A stretch of 64,000 nt of DNA from Gordius sp. MW1. Taxonomy: Eukaryota; Nematomorpha; Gordioida; Gordea; Gordiidae. The notes below the pieces were generated by a model. The model was not told where the DNA came from and ran no database searches. It worked only from the letters and a program-made list of their open reading frames with translations. A program made the position numbers and the translations under genes. Of the stretch, positions 51,601-64,000 are shown one piece after another. The DNA is taken from the NCBI GenBank assembly GCA_964036665.1, contig OZ038526.1, positions 21,576,001 to 21,640,000 on the forward strand, written 5' to 3'. Positions within the stretch are counted from its first letter, which is position 1; the number at the start of each line of letters is the position of its first letter.

Positions 51601-54600
51601 TGTCTCTATTTTTAGCGACATATACACCTACTCTGACAAGTAAGATCTTCTTTCATAGATTTGCATTAATCTCAACTCTTTTAGCTCGACCAAGGACGAG
51701 TATGACTATTAATCACAAATTTTAAATAATAATAAATATAAACTTTTACTCTCTATAATTTTGATCAATTAGCCTTCCGTGTCGAGGTGCCGAGAATATG
51801 TAAGCTTTCCTTTTAAACAGACAATCTATGTTAATAAATGTCTCTATTTTTAGCGACATATACACCTACTATGACAAGTAAGATCTTCTGTCATAGATTT
51901 GCATTAATCTCAACTCTTTTAGCTCGTCCAAGGACGAGTATGACTATTAATCACAAATTTTAAATAATAATAAATATAAACTTTTACCTTGTAAATTTTT
52001 GATCACTTAGCCTTCCGTGTCGAGGTGCCGAGAATATGTAAGCTTTCCTTTTAAACAGACAATCTATGTTAATAAATGTCTCTATTTTTAGCGACATATA
52101 CACCTACTATGACAAGTAAGATCTTCTGTCATAGATTTGCATTAATCTCAACTCTTTTAGCTCGACCAAGGACGAGTATGACTATTAATCACAAATTTTG
52201 AATAATAATAAATATAAACTTTTAATCTCTAAAATTTTAATCATTTAGCCTTCCGTGTCGAGGTGCCGAGAATATGTAAGCTTTCCTTTTAAACAGACAA
52301 TCTATGTTAATAAATGTCTCTATTTTTAGCGACATATACACCTACTCTGACAAGTAAGATCTTCTGTCATATATTTGCATTAATCTCAACTCTTTTAGCT
52401 CGATCAAGGACGAGTATAACTATTAATCACAAATTTTAAATAATAATAAATATAAACTTTTATCTTGTAAAATTTCGATCACTTAGCCTTCCGTGTCGAG
52501 GTGCCGAGAATATGTAAGCTTTCCTTTTAAACAGACAATCTATGTTAATAAATGTCTCTATTTTTAGCGACATATACACCTACTCTGACAAGTAAGATCT
52601 TCTTTCATAGATTTGCATTAATCTCAACTCTTTTAGCTCGACCAAGGACGAGTATGACTATTAATCACAAATTTTAAATAATAATAAATATAAACTTTTA
52701 CTCTCTATAATTTTGATCAATTAGCCTTCCGTGTCGAGGTGCCGAGAATATGTAAGCTTTCCTTTTAAACAGACAATCTATGTTAATAAATGTCTCTATT
52801 TTTAGCGACATATACACCTACTATGACAAGTAAGATCTTCTGTCATAGATTTGCATTAATCTCAACTCTTTTAGCTCGTCCAAGGACGAGTATGACTATT
52901 AATCACAAATTTTAAATAATAATAAATATAAACTTTTACCTTGTAAATTTTTGATCACTTAGCCTTCCGTGTCGAGGTGCCGAGAATATGTAAGCTTTCC
53001 TTTTAAACAGACAATCTATGTTAATAAATGTCTCTATTTTTAGCGACATATACACCTACTCTGACAAGTAAGATCTTCTGTCATAGATTTGCATTAATCT
53101 CAACTCTTTTAGCTCGACCAAGGACGAGTATGACTATTAATCACAAATTTTAAATAATAATAAATATAAACTTTTACTCTCTAAAATTTTAATCATTTAG
53201 CCTTCCGTGTCGAGGTGCCGAGAATATGTAAGCTTTCCTTTTAAACAGACAATCTATGTTAATAAATGTCTCTATTTTTAGTGACATATACACCTACTCT
53301 GACAAGTAAAATTTTCTGTCATAGATTTGCATTAATCCCAACTCTTTTAGCTCGACCAAGGACGAGTATGACTATTAATCACAAATTTTGAATAATAATA
53401 AATATAAACTTTTAATCTCTAAAATTTTAATCATTTAGCCTTCCGTGTCGAGGTGCCGAGAATATGTAAGCTTTCCTTTTAAACAGACAATCTATGTTAA
53501 TAAATGTCTCTATTTTTAGCGACATATCCACCTACTCTGACAAGTAAGATCTTCTGTCATAGATTTGCATTAATCTCAACTCTTTTAGCTCGATCAAGGA
53601 CGAGTATAACTATTAATCACAAATTTTAAATAATAATAAATATAAACTTTTATCTTGTAAAATTTCGATCACTTAGCCTTCCGTGTCGAGGTGCCGAGAA
53701 TATGTAAGCTTTCCTTTTAAACAGACAGTCTATGTTAATAAATGTCTCTATTTTTAGCGACATATACACCTACTCTGACAAGTAAGATCTTCTTTCATAG
53801 ATTTGCATTAATCTCAACTCTTTTAGCTCGACCAAGGACGAGTATGACTATTAATCACAAATTTTAAATAATAATAAATATAAACTTTTACTCTCTATAA
53901 TTTTGATCAATTAGCCTTCCGTGTCGAGGTGCCGAGAATATGTAAGCTTTCCTTTTAAACAGACAATCTATGTTAATAAATGTCTCTATTTTTAGCGACA
54001 TATACACCTACTATGACAAGTAAGATCTTCTGTCATAGATTTGCATTAATCTCAACTCTTTTAGCTCGTCCAAGGACGAGTATGACTATTAATCACAAAT
54101 TTTAAATAATAATAAATATAAACTTTTACCTTGTAAATTTTTGATCACTTAGCCTTCCGTGTCGAGGTGCCGAGAATATGTAAGCTTTCCTTTTAAACAG
54201 ACAATCTATGTTAATAAATGTCTCTATTTTTAGTGACATATACACCTACTCTGACAAGTAAGATCTTCTGTCATAGATTTGCATTAATCTCAACTCTTTT
54301 AGCTCGACCAAGGACGAGTATGACTATTAATCACAAATTTTGAATAATAATAAATATAAACTTTTAATCTCTAAAATTTTAATCATTTAGCCTTCCGTGT
54401 CGAGGTGCCGAGAATATGTAAGCTTTCCTTTTAAACAGACAATCTATGTTAATAAATGTCTCTATTTTTAGCGACATATACACCTACTCTGACAAGTAAG
54501 ATCTTCTGTCATAGATTTGCATTAATCTCAACTCTTTTAGCTCGACCAAGGACGAGTATGACTATTAATCACAAATTTTAAATAATAATAAATATAAACT

Positions 54601-56679
54601 TTTATCTTGTAAAATTTCGATCACTTAGCCTTCCGTGTCGAGGTGCCGAGAATATGTAAGCTTTTCTTTTAAACAGACAATCTATGTTAATAAATGTCTC
54701 TATTTTTAGCGACATATACACCTACTCTGACAAGTAAGATCTTCTGTCATAGATTTGCATTAATCCCAACTCTTTTAGCTCGTCCAAGGACGAGTATGAC
54801 TAATAATCACAAATTTTAAATAATAATAAAGATAAACTTCTACCTTGTAAAATTTTGATCACTTAGCCTTCCGTGTCGAGGTGCCGAGAATATGTAAGCT
54901 TTCCTTTTAAACAGACAATCTATGTTAATAAATGTCTCTATTTTTAGCGACATATACACCTACTCTGACAAGTAAGATCTTCTGTCATAGATTTGCATTA
55001 ATCTCAACTCTTTTAGCTCGACCAAGGACGAGTATGACTTTTAATCACAAATTTTAAATAATAATAAATATAAACTTTTACTCTCTAAAATTTTGATCAC
55101 TTAGCCTTCCGTGTCGAGGTGCCGAGAATATGTAAGCTTTCCTTTTAAACAGACAATCTATGTTAATAAATGTCTCTATTTTTAGCGACATATACACCTA
55201 GTCTGACAAGTAAGATCTTCTTTCATAGATTTGCATTAATCTCAACTCTTTTAGCTCGACCAAGGACGAGTATGACTATTAAATAAAAATTTAAAATAAT
55301 AATAAATATAAACTTTTACTCTCTAAAATTTTGATCAATTAGCCTTCCGTGTCCAGGTGCTGAGAATATGTAAGCTTTCCTTTTAAACAGACAATCTATG
55401 TTAATAAATGTCTCTATTTTTAGCGACATATACACCTACTCTGACAAGTAAGATCTTCTGTCATAGATTTGCATTAATCTCAACTCTTTTAGCTCGACCA
55501 AGGACGAGTATGACTATTAATCACAAATTTTAAATAATAATAAATATAAACTTTTACCTTGTAAAATTTTGATCACTTAGCCTTCCGTGTCGAGGTGCCG
55601 AGAATATGTAAGGTTTCCTTTTAAACAGACAATCAATGTTAATAAATGTCTCTATTTTTAGCGACATATACACCTACTCTGACAAGTAAGATCTTCTGTC
55701 ATAGATTTGCATTAATCTCACCTCTTTTAGCTCGACCAAGGACGAGTATGACTATTAATCACAAATTTTGAATAATAATAAATATAAACTTTTACTCTCT
55801 AAAATTTTGATCACTTAGCCTTCCGTGTCGAGGTACCGAGAATATGTAAGCTTTTCTTTTAAACAGACAATCTATGTTAATAAATGTCTCTATTTTTAGC
55901 GACATATACACCTACTCGGACAAGTAAGATCTTCTGTCATAGATTTGCATTAATCCCAACTCTTTTAGCTCGTCCAAGGACGAGTATGACTAATAATCAC
56001 AAATTTTAAATAATAATAAATATAAACTTTTACCTTGTAAAATTTTGATCACTTAGCCTTCCGTGTCGAGGTGCCGAGAATATGTAAGCTTTCCTTTTAA
56101 ACAGACAATCTATGTTAACAAATGTCTCTATTTTTAGCGACATATACACCTACTCTGACAAGTAAGATCTTCTGTCATAGATTTGCATTAATCCCAACTC
56201 TTTTAGCTCGACCAAGGACGAGTATGACTTTTAATCACAAATTTTAAATAATAATAAATATAAACTTTTACTCTCTAAAATTTTGATCACTTAGCCTTCC
56301 GTGTCGAGGTGCCGAGAATATGTAAGCTTTCCTTTTAAACAGACAATCTATGTTAATAAATGTCTGTATTTTTAGCGACATATACACCTACTCTGACAAG
56401 TAAGATCTTCTGTCATAGATTTGCATTAATCTCATCTCTTTTAGCTCGACCAAGGACGAGTATGACTATTAATCACAAATTTTAAATAATAATAAATATA
56501 AACTTTTACTCTCTAAAATTTTGATCAATTAGCCTTCCGTGTCGAGGTGCCGAGAATATGTAAGCTTTCCTTTTAAACAGACAATCTATGTTAATAAATG
56601 TCTCTATTTTTAGCGACATATACACCTACTCTGACAAGTAAGATCTTCTGTCATAGATTTGCATTAATCTCAACTCTTT
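43671..56679 (+). repeat. 37-monomer-spaced (8806-bp) repeat pair
   Basis: The stretch 43671-47873 matches 52477-56679 at an offset of exactly 8806 bp (37 x 238). I found only two differences in about 4.2 kb: ctcaatca near 44785 in the first copy, and attaaataaaaa near 55278 in the second. Both copies share the derived markers gctgag and aaggtttcc that are absent from the older copies at 36 and 41 kb. Confidence 0.85.
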
Positions 56680-57718
56680 TAGCTCGTCCAAGGACGAGTA
56701 TGACTATTAATCACAAATTTTAAATAATAATAAATATAAACTTTTACCTTGTAAATTTTTGATCACTTAGCCTTCCGTGTCGAGGTGCCGAGAATATGTA
56801 AGCTTTCCTTTTAAACAGACAATCTATGTTAATAAATGTCTCTATTTTTAGCGACATATACACCTACTCTGACAAGTAAGATCTTCTGTCATAGATTTGC
56901 ATTAATCTCAACTCTTTTAGCTCGACCAAGGACGAGTATGACTATTAATTAAAAATTTAAAATAATAATAAATATAAACTTTTACTCTCTAAAATTTTAA
57001 TCATTTAGCCTTCCGTGTCGAGGTGCCGAGAATATGTAAGCTTTCCTTTTAAACAGACAATCTATGTTAATAAATGTCTCTATTTTTAGCGACATATACA
57101 CCTACTCTGACAAGTAAGATCTTCTGTCATAGATTTGCATTAATCTCAACTCTTTTAGCTCGACCAAGGACGAGTATGACTATTAATCACAAATTTTGAA
57201 TAATAATAAATATAAACTTTTAATCTCTAAAATTTTAATCATTTAGCCTTCCGTGTCGAGGTGCCGAGAATATGTAAGCTTTCCTTTTAAACAGACAATC
57301 TATGTTAATAAATGTCTCTATTTTTAGCGACATATACACCTACTCTGACAAGTAAGATCTTCTGTCATATATTTGCATTAATCTCAACTCTTTTAGCTCG
57401 ATCAAGGACGAGTATAACTATTAATCACAAATTTTAAATAATAATAAATATAAACTTTTATCTTGTAAAATTTCGATCACTTAGCCTTCCGTGTCGAGGT
57501 GCCGAGAATATGTAAGCTTTCCTTTTAAACAGACAATCTATGTTAATAAATGTCTCTATTTTTAGCGACATATACACCTACTCTGACAAGTAAGATCTTC
57601 TTTCATAGATTTGCATTAATCTCAACTCTTTTAGCTCGACCAAGGACGAGTATGACTATTAATCACAAATTTTAAATAATAATAACTATAAACTTTTACT
57701 CTCTATAATTTTGATCAA
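50341..57718 (+). repeat. 31-monomer higher-order repeat, copy A (7378 bp)
   Basis: This is one full unit of 31 monomers. The nearest mismatch to copy B on its left is at 50340 (t against a at 57718), so the boundaries are assigned there; the true crossover point is ambiguous within identical sequence. Landmarks and their partners at +7378: 51165/58543, 53307/60685, 54830/62208, 55351/62729 and 55915/63293. The order of marker monomers is the same throughout. Confidence 0.9.
50465..54233 (+). repeat. Nine-monomer (2142-bp) repeat nested in the 31-monomer unit
   Basis: The stretch 50465-52091 matches 52607-54233 at an offset of exactly 2142 bp. The marker aagtaaaattttctg, whose changed segment starts at 51165 and 53307, is accompanied by cccaac, catatcc and acagtc in both. 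The same pair recurs 7378 bp further right (58543 and 60685), so the nine-monomer duplication came before the 31-monomer duplication. Confidence 0.85.
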
Positions 57719-60700
57719 TTAGCCTTCCGTGTCGAGGTGCCGAGAATATGTAAGCTTTCCTTTTAAACAGACAATCTATGTTAATAAATGTCTCTATTTT
57801 TAGCGACATATACACCTACTCTGACAAGTAAGATCTTCTGTCATAGATTTGCATTAATCTCAACTCTTTTAGCTCGACCAAGGACGAGTATGACTATTAA
57901 TCACAAATTTTAAATAATAATAAATATAAACTTTTACTCTCTATAATTTTGATCAATTAGCCTTCCGTGTCGAGGTGCCGAGAATATGTAAGCTTTCCTT
58001 TTAAACAGACAATCTATGTTAATAAATGTCTCTATTTTTAGCGACATATACACCTACTATGACAAGTAAGATCTTCTGTCATAGATTTGCATTAATCTCA
58101 ACTCTTTTAGCTCGTCCAAGGACGAGTATGACTATTAATCACAAATTTTAAATAATAATAAATATAAACTTTTACCTTGTAAATTTTTGATCACTTAGCC
58201 TTCCGTGTCGAGGTGCCGAGAATATGTAAGCTTTCCTTTTAAACAGACAATCTATGTTAATAAATGTCTCTATTTTTAGCGACATATACACCTACTCTGA
58301 CAAGTAAGATCTTCTGTCATAGATTTGCATTAATCTCAACTCTTTTAGCTCGACCAAGGACGAGTATGACTATTAATCACAAATTTTAAATAATAATAAA
58401 TATAAACTTTTACTCTCTAAAATTTTAATCATTTAGCCTTCCGTGTCGAGGTGCCGAGAATATGTAAGCTTTCCTTTTAAACAGACAATCTATGTTAATA
58501 AATGTCTCTATTTTTAGTGACATATACACCTACTCTGACAAGTAAAATTTTCTGTCATAGATTTGCATTAATCCCAACTCTTTTAGCTCGACCAAGGACG
58601 AGTATGACTATTAATCACAAATTTTGAATAATAATAAATATAAACTTTTAATCTCTAAAATTTTAATCATTTAGCCTTCCGTGTCGAGGTGCCGAGAATA
58701 TGTAAGCTTTCCTTTTAAACAGACAATCTATGTTAATAAATGTCTCTATTTTTAGCGACATATCCACCTACTCTGACAAGTAAGATCTTCTGTCATAGAT
58801 TTGCATTAATCTCAACTCTTTTAGCTCGATCAAGGACGAGTATAACTATTAATCACAAATTTTAAATAATAATAAATATAAACTTTTATCTTGTAAAATT
58901 TCGATCACTTAGCCTTCCGTGTCGAGGTGCCGAGAATATGTAAGCTTTCCTTTTAAACAGACAGTCTATGTTAATAAATGTCTCTATTTTTAGCGACATA
59001 TACACCTACTCTGACAAGTAAGATCTTCTTTCATAGATTTGCATTAATCTCAACTCTTTTAGCTCGACCAAGGACGAGTATGACTATTAATCACAAATTT
59101 TAAATAATAATAAATATAAACTTTTACTCTCTATAATTTTGATCAATTAGCCTTCCGTGTCGAGGTGCCGAGAATATGTAAGCTTTCCTTTTAAACAGAC
59201 AATCTATGTTAATAAATGTCTCTATTTTTAGCGACATATACACCTACTATGACAAGTAAGATCTTCTGTCATAGATTTGCATTAATCTCAACTCTTTTAG
59301 CTCGTCCAAGGACGAGTATGACTATTAATCACAAATTTTAAATAATAATAAATATAAACTTTTACCTTGTAAATTTTTGATCACTTAGCCTTCCGTGTCG
59401 AGGTGCCGAGAATATGTAAGCTTTCCTTTTAAACAGACAATCTATGTTAATAAATGTCTCTATTTTTAGCGACATATACACCTACTATGACAAGTAAGAT
59501 CTTCTGTCATAGATTTGCATTAATCTCAACTCTTTTAGCTCGACCAAGGACGAGTATGACTATTAATCACAAATTTTGAATAATAATAAATATAAACTTT
59601 TAATCTCTAAAATTTTAATCATTTAGCCTTCCGTGTCGAGGTGCCGAGAATATGTAAGCTTTCCTTTTAAACAGACAATCTATGTTAATAAATGTCTCTA
59701 TTTTTAGCGACATATACACCTACTCTGACAAGTAAGATCTTCTGTCATATATTTGCATTAATCTCAACTCTTTTAGCTCGATCAAGGACGAGTATAACTA
59801 TTAATCACAAATTTTAAATAATAATAAATATAAACTTTTATCTTGTAAAATTTCGATCACTTAGCCTTCCGTGTCGAGGTGCCGAGAATATGTAAGCTTT
59901 CCTTTTAAACAGACAATCTATGTTAATAAATGTCTCTATTTTTAGCGACATATACACCTACTCTGACAAGTAAGATCTTCTTTCATAGATTTGCATTAAT
60001 CTCAACTCTTTTAGCTCGACCAAGGACGAGTATGACTATTAATCACAAATTTTAAATAATAATAAATATAAACTTTTACTCTCTATAATTTTGATCAATT
60101 AGCCTTCCGTGTCGAGGTGCCGAGAATATGTAAGCTTTCCTTTTAAACAGACAATCTATGTTAATAAATGTCTCTATTTTTAGCGACATATACACCTACT
60201 ATGACAAGTAAGATCTTCTGTCATAGATTTGCATTAATCTCAACTCTTTTAGCTCGTCCAAGGACGAGTATGACTATTAATCACAAATTTTAAATAATAA
60301 TAAATATAAACTTTTACCTTGTAAATTTTTGATCACTTAGCCTTCCGTGTCGAGGTGCCGAGAATATGTAAGCTTTCCTTTTAAACAGACAATCTATGTT
60401 AATAAATGTCTCTATTTTTAGCGACATATACACCTACTCTGACAAGTAAGATCTTCTGTCATAGATTTGCATTAATCTCAACTCTTTTAGCTCGACCAAG
60501 GACGAGTATGACTATTAATCACAAATTTTAAATAATAATAAATATAAACTTTTACTCTCTAAAATTTTAATCATTTAGCCTTCCGTGTCGAGGTGCCGAG
60601 AATATGTAAGCTTTCCTTTTAAACAGACAATCTATGTTAATAAATGTCTCTATTTTTAGTGACATATACACCTACTCTGACAAGTAAAATTTTCTGTCAT

Positions 60701-63700
60701 AGATTTGCATTAATCCCAACTCTTTTAGCTCGACCAAGGACGAGTATGACTATTAATCACAAATTTTGAATAATAATAAATATAAACTTTTAATCTCTAA
60801 AATTTTAATCATTTAGCCTTCCGTGTCGAGGTGCCGAGAATATGTAAGCTTTCCTTTTAAACAGACAATCTATGTTAATAAATGTCTCTATTTTTAGCGA
60901 CATATCCACCTACTCTGACAAGTAAGATCTTCTGTCATAGATTTGCATTAATCTCAACTCTTTTAGCTCGATCAAGGACGAGTATAACTATTAATCACAA
61001 ATTTTAAATAATAATAAATATAAACTTTTATCTTGTAAAATTTCGATCACTTAGCCTTCCGTGTCGAGGTGCCGAGAATATGTAAGCTTTCCTTTTAAAC
61101 AGACAGTCTATGTTAATAAATGTCTCTATTTTTAGCGACATATACACCTACTCTGACAAGTAAGATCTTCTTTCATAGATTTGCATTAATCTCAACTCTT
61201 TTAGCTCGACCAAGGACGAGTATGACTATTAATCACAAATTTTAAATAATAATAAATATAAACTTTTACTCTCTATAATTTTGATCAATTAGCCTTCCGT
61301 GTCGAGGTGCCGAGAATATGTAAGCTTTCCTTTTAAACAGACAATCTATGTTAATAAATGTCTCTATTTTTAGCGACATATACACCTACTATGACAAGTA
61401 AGATCTTCTGTCATAGATTTGCATTAATCTCAACTCTTTTAGCTCGTCCAAGGACGAGTATGACTATTAATCACAAATTTTAAATAATAATAAATATAAA
61501 CTTTTACCTTGTAAATTTTTGATCACTTAGCCTTCCGTGTCGAGGTGCCGAGAATATGTAAGCTTTCCTTTTAAACAGACAATCTATGTTAATAAATGTC
61601 TCTATTTTTAGTGACATATACACCTACTCTGACAAGTAAGATCTTCTGTCATAGATTTGCATTAATCTCAACTCTTTTAGCTCGACCAAGGACGAGTATG
61701 ACTATTAATCACAAATTTTGAATAATAATAAATATAAACTTTTAATCTCTAAAATTTTAATCATTTAGCCTTCCGTGTCGAGGTGCCGAGAATATGTAAG
61801 CTTTCCTTTTAAACAGACAATCTATGTTAATAAATGTCTCTATTTTTAGCGACATATACACCTACTCTGACAAGTAAGATCTTCTGTCATAGATTTGCAT
61901 TAATCTCAACTCTTTTAGCTCGACCAAGGACGAGTATGACTATTAATCACAAATTTTAAATAATAATAAATATAAACTTTTATCTTGTAAAATTTCGATC
62001 ACTTAGCCTTCCGTGTCGAGGTGCCGAGAATATGTAAGCTTTTCTTTTAAACAGACAATCTATGTTAATAAATGTCTCTATTTTTAGCGACATATACACC
62101 TACTCTGACAAGTAAGATCTTCTGTCATAGATTTGCATTAATCCCAACTCTTTTAGCTCGTCCAAGGACGAGTATGACTAATAATCACAAATTTTAAATA
62201 ATAATAAAGATAAACTTCTACCTTGTAAAATTTTGATCACTTAGCCTTCCGTGTCGAGGTGCCGAGAATATGTAAGCTTTCCTTTTAAACAGACAATCTA
62301 TGTTAATAAATGTCTCTATTTTTAGCGACATATACACCTACTCTGACAAGTAAGATCTTCTGTCATAGATTTGCATTAATCTCAACTCTTTTAGCTCGAC
62401 CAAGGACGAGTATGACTTTTAATCACAAATTTTAAATAATAATAAATATAAACTTTTACTCTCTAAAATTTTGATCACTTAGCCTTCCGTGTCGAGGTGC
62501 CGAGAATATGTAAGCTTTCCTTTTAAACAGACAATCTATGTTAATAAATGTCTCTATTTTTAGCGACATATACACCTAGTCTGACAAGTAAGATCTTCTT
62601 TCATAGATTTGCATTAATCTCAACTCTTTTAGCTCGACCAAGGACGAGTATGACTATTAAATAAAAATTTAAAATAATAATAAATATAAACTTTTACTCT
62701 CTAAAATTTTGATCAATTAGCCTTCCGTGTCCAGGTGCTGAGAATATGTAAGCTTTCCTTTTAAACAGACAATCTATGTTAATAAATGTCTCTATTTTTA
62801 GCGACATATACACCTACTCTGACAAGTAAGATCTTCTGTCATAGATTTGCATTAATCTCAACTCTTTTAGCTCGACCAAGGACGAGTATGACTATTAATC
62901 ACAAATTTTAAATAATAATAAATATAAACTTTTACCTTGTAAAATTTTGATCACTTAGCCTTCCGTGTCGAGGTGCCGAGAATATGTAAGGTTTCCTTTT
63001 AAACAGACAATCAATGTTAATAAATGTCTCTATTTTTAGCGACATATACACCTACTCTGACAAGTAAGATCTTCTGTCATAGATTTGCATTAATCTCACC
63101 TCTTTTAGCTCGACCAAGGACGAGTATGACTATTAATCACAAATTTTGAATAATAATAAATATAAACTTTTACTCTCTAAAATTTTGATCACTTAGCCTT
63201 CCGTGTCGAGGTACCGAGAATATGTAAGCTTTTCTTTTAAACAGACAATCTATGTTAATAAATGTCTCTATTTTTAGCGACATATACACCTACTCGGACA
63301 AGTAAGATCTTCTGTCATAGATTTGCATTAATCCCAACTCTTTTAGCTCGTCCAAGGACGAGTATGACTAATAATCACAAATTTTAAATAATAATAAATA
63401 TAAACTTTTACCTTGTAAAATTTTGATCACTTAGCCTTCCGTGTCGAGGTGCCGAGAATATGTAAGCTTTCCTTTTAAACAGACAATCTATGTTAACAAA
63501 TGTCTCTATTTTTAGCGACATATACACCTACTCTGACAAGTAAGATCTTCTGTCATAGATTTGCATTAATCCCAACTCTTTTAGCTCGACCAAGGACGAG
63601 TATGACTTTTAATCACAAATTTTAAATAATAATAAATATAAACTTTTACTCTCTAAAATTTTGATCACTTAGCCTTCCGTGTCGAGGTGCCGAGAATATG

Positions 63701-64000
63701 TAAGCTTTCCTTTTAAACAGACAATCTATGTTAATAAATGTCTGTATTTTTAGCGACATATACACCTACTCTGACAAGTAAGATCTTCTGTCATAGATTT
63801 GCATTAATCTCATCTCTTTTAGCTCGACCAAGGACGAGTATGACTATTAATCACAAATTTTAAATAATAATAAATATAAACTTTTACTCTCTAAAATTTT
63901 GATCAATTAGCCTTCCGTGTCGAGGTGCCGAGAATATGTAAGCTTTCCTTTTAAACAGACAATCTATGTTAATAAATGTCTCTATTTTTAGCGACATATA
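57719..64000 (+). repeat. 31-monomer higher-order repeat, copy B (partial, 6282 bp visible)
   Basis: This is the direct tandem successor of copy A, cut by the window edge; about 1.1 kb is outside. I compared some thirty variant sites across the two copies and found no difference, including the very recent markers attaaataaaaa, gctgag, aaggtttcc and gttaacaaat. It is therefore the youngest large event visible, or an assembly duplication. Confidence 0.9.

Larger units (their letters stand above)
2451..64000 (+). repeat. 238-bp satellite DNA array, about 258 monomers, open at right end
   Basis: From about 2451 the sequence is a head-to-tail tandem repeat without interruption to the window edge. 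The landmark gatttgcat is at 2641 in the first monomer and at 63796 in the last. That is 61,155 bp, or 257 steps of 238 bp less 11 bp, which I can account for by the longer edge monomers (+11) and small deletions (8+8+3+1+1+1). All copies have the same orientation, and I saw no inserted transposon or unrelated sequence. Short open frames on the minus strand (such as 4099-4287 and 25805-25990) are readings through single monomers and do not represent genes. The array could be centromeric or heterochromatic, but the sequence alone does not show this. Confidence 0.98.

Noticed and set aside
2451-64000. CRISPR-like array of regularly spaced repeats
   Set aside because: The whole 238-bp unit is conserved with no unique spacers, and there are no cas genes; it is a eukaryotic satellite.
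2451-64000. Self-cleaving hammerhead ribozyme in the monomer
   Set aside because: Satellite RNAs sometimes carry one, but neither strand of the consensus contains the required CTGATGA core with a matching GAAA.
2451-64000. Telomeric or subtelomeric repeats
   Set aside because: No runs of TTAGGG, TTAGG or similar short telomere units were seen; ttagcc occurs only once per monomer.
2451-64000. 5S rRNA, tRNA or histone-type tandem gene array
   Set aside because: The monomer is 31.5% GC with no pol III A/B boxes, no tRNA fold and no conserved reading frame.

Overview
The window is gene-free eukaryotic repeat DNA. I found no protein-coding gene, tRNA, rRNA, CRISPR array or bacterial-type operon. 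It consists of about 2.45 kb of AT-rich non-coding flank (1-2450) followed by one uninterrupted head-to-tail satellite DNA array that runs from about 2451 to the right edge and continues beyond it. All monomers point the same way. The monomer is 238 bp and about 31.5% GC by hand count, and roughly 258 copies are visible. A satellite of this kind, together with a MITE-like foldback element and a transposon-end-like motif in the flank, suggests an animal genome, probably an invertebrate. The species cannot be named from the sequence.

Flank (1-2450): a three-copy 31-bp minisatellite (127-219), several small palindromes and hairpins, an 80-bp-spaced direct repeat (382-500), a 142-bp foldback/MITE-like element with 42-bp inverted arms (1264-1405) plus an orphan arm nearby (1592-1630), a probable decayed transposon remnant (1957-2280), and long C runs (2090-2134). 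The short open frames here have no recognisable domain.

Array (2451-64000): monomers at the left edge (2451 to about 4480) are the most divergent and vary in length (237-242 bp). Further in, monomers are almost all exactly 238 bp and differ by a limited set of shared variants. These variants mark higher-order structure. Copies of marked stretches lie at exact multiples of 238 bp (5, 9, 16, 17, 20, 21, 22, 26, 31, 37 and 39 monomers), apart from a few small indels. A left block (about 5.68-17.62 kb) recurs colinearly, but expanded, as a right block (about 28.98-50.22 kb), with a middle domain between them. The right end holds a 31-monomer (7378-bp) tandem duplication (50341-57718 and 57719-64000+) in which I found no difference at any diagnostic site I compared.

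The shared variants nest, so the order of expansion can be read: copies at about 35-37, 40-42, 45-47, 54-56 and 62-63 kb carry successively more derived markers. Growth has therefore proceeded toward the right, with the left edge left behind as a diverged margin. Every typical monomer also carries an exact POU-octamer sequence, a 16-bp near-perfect dyad, and HindIII and BglII sites. A role at a centromere or in heterochromatin is plausible for such an array but is not shown by the sequence.
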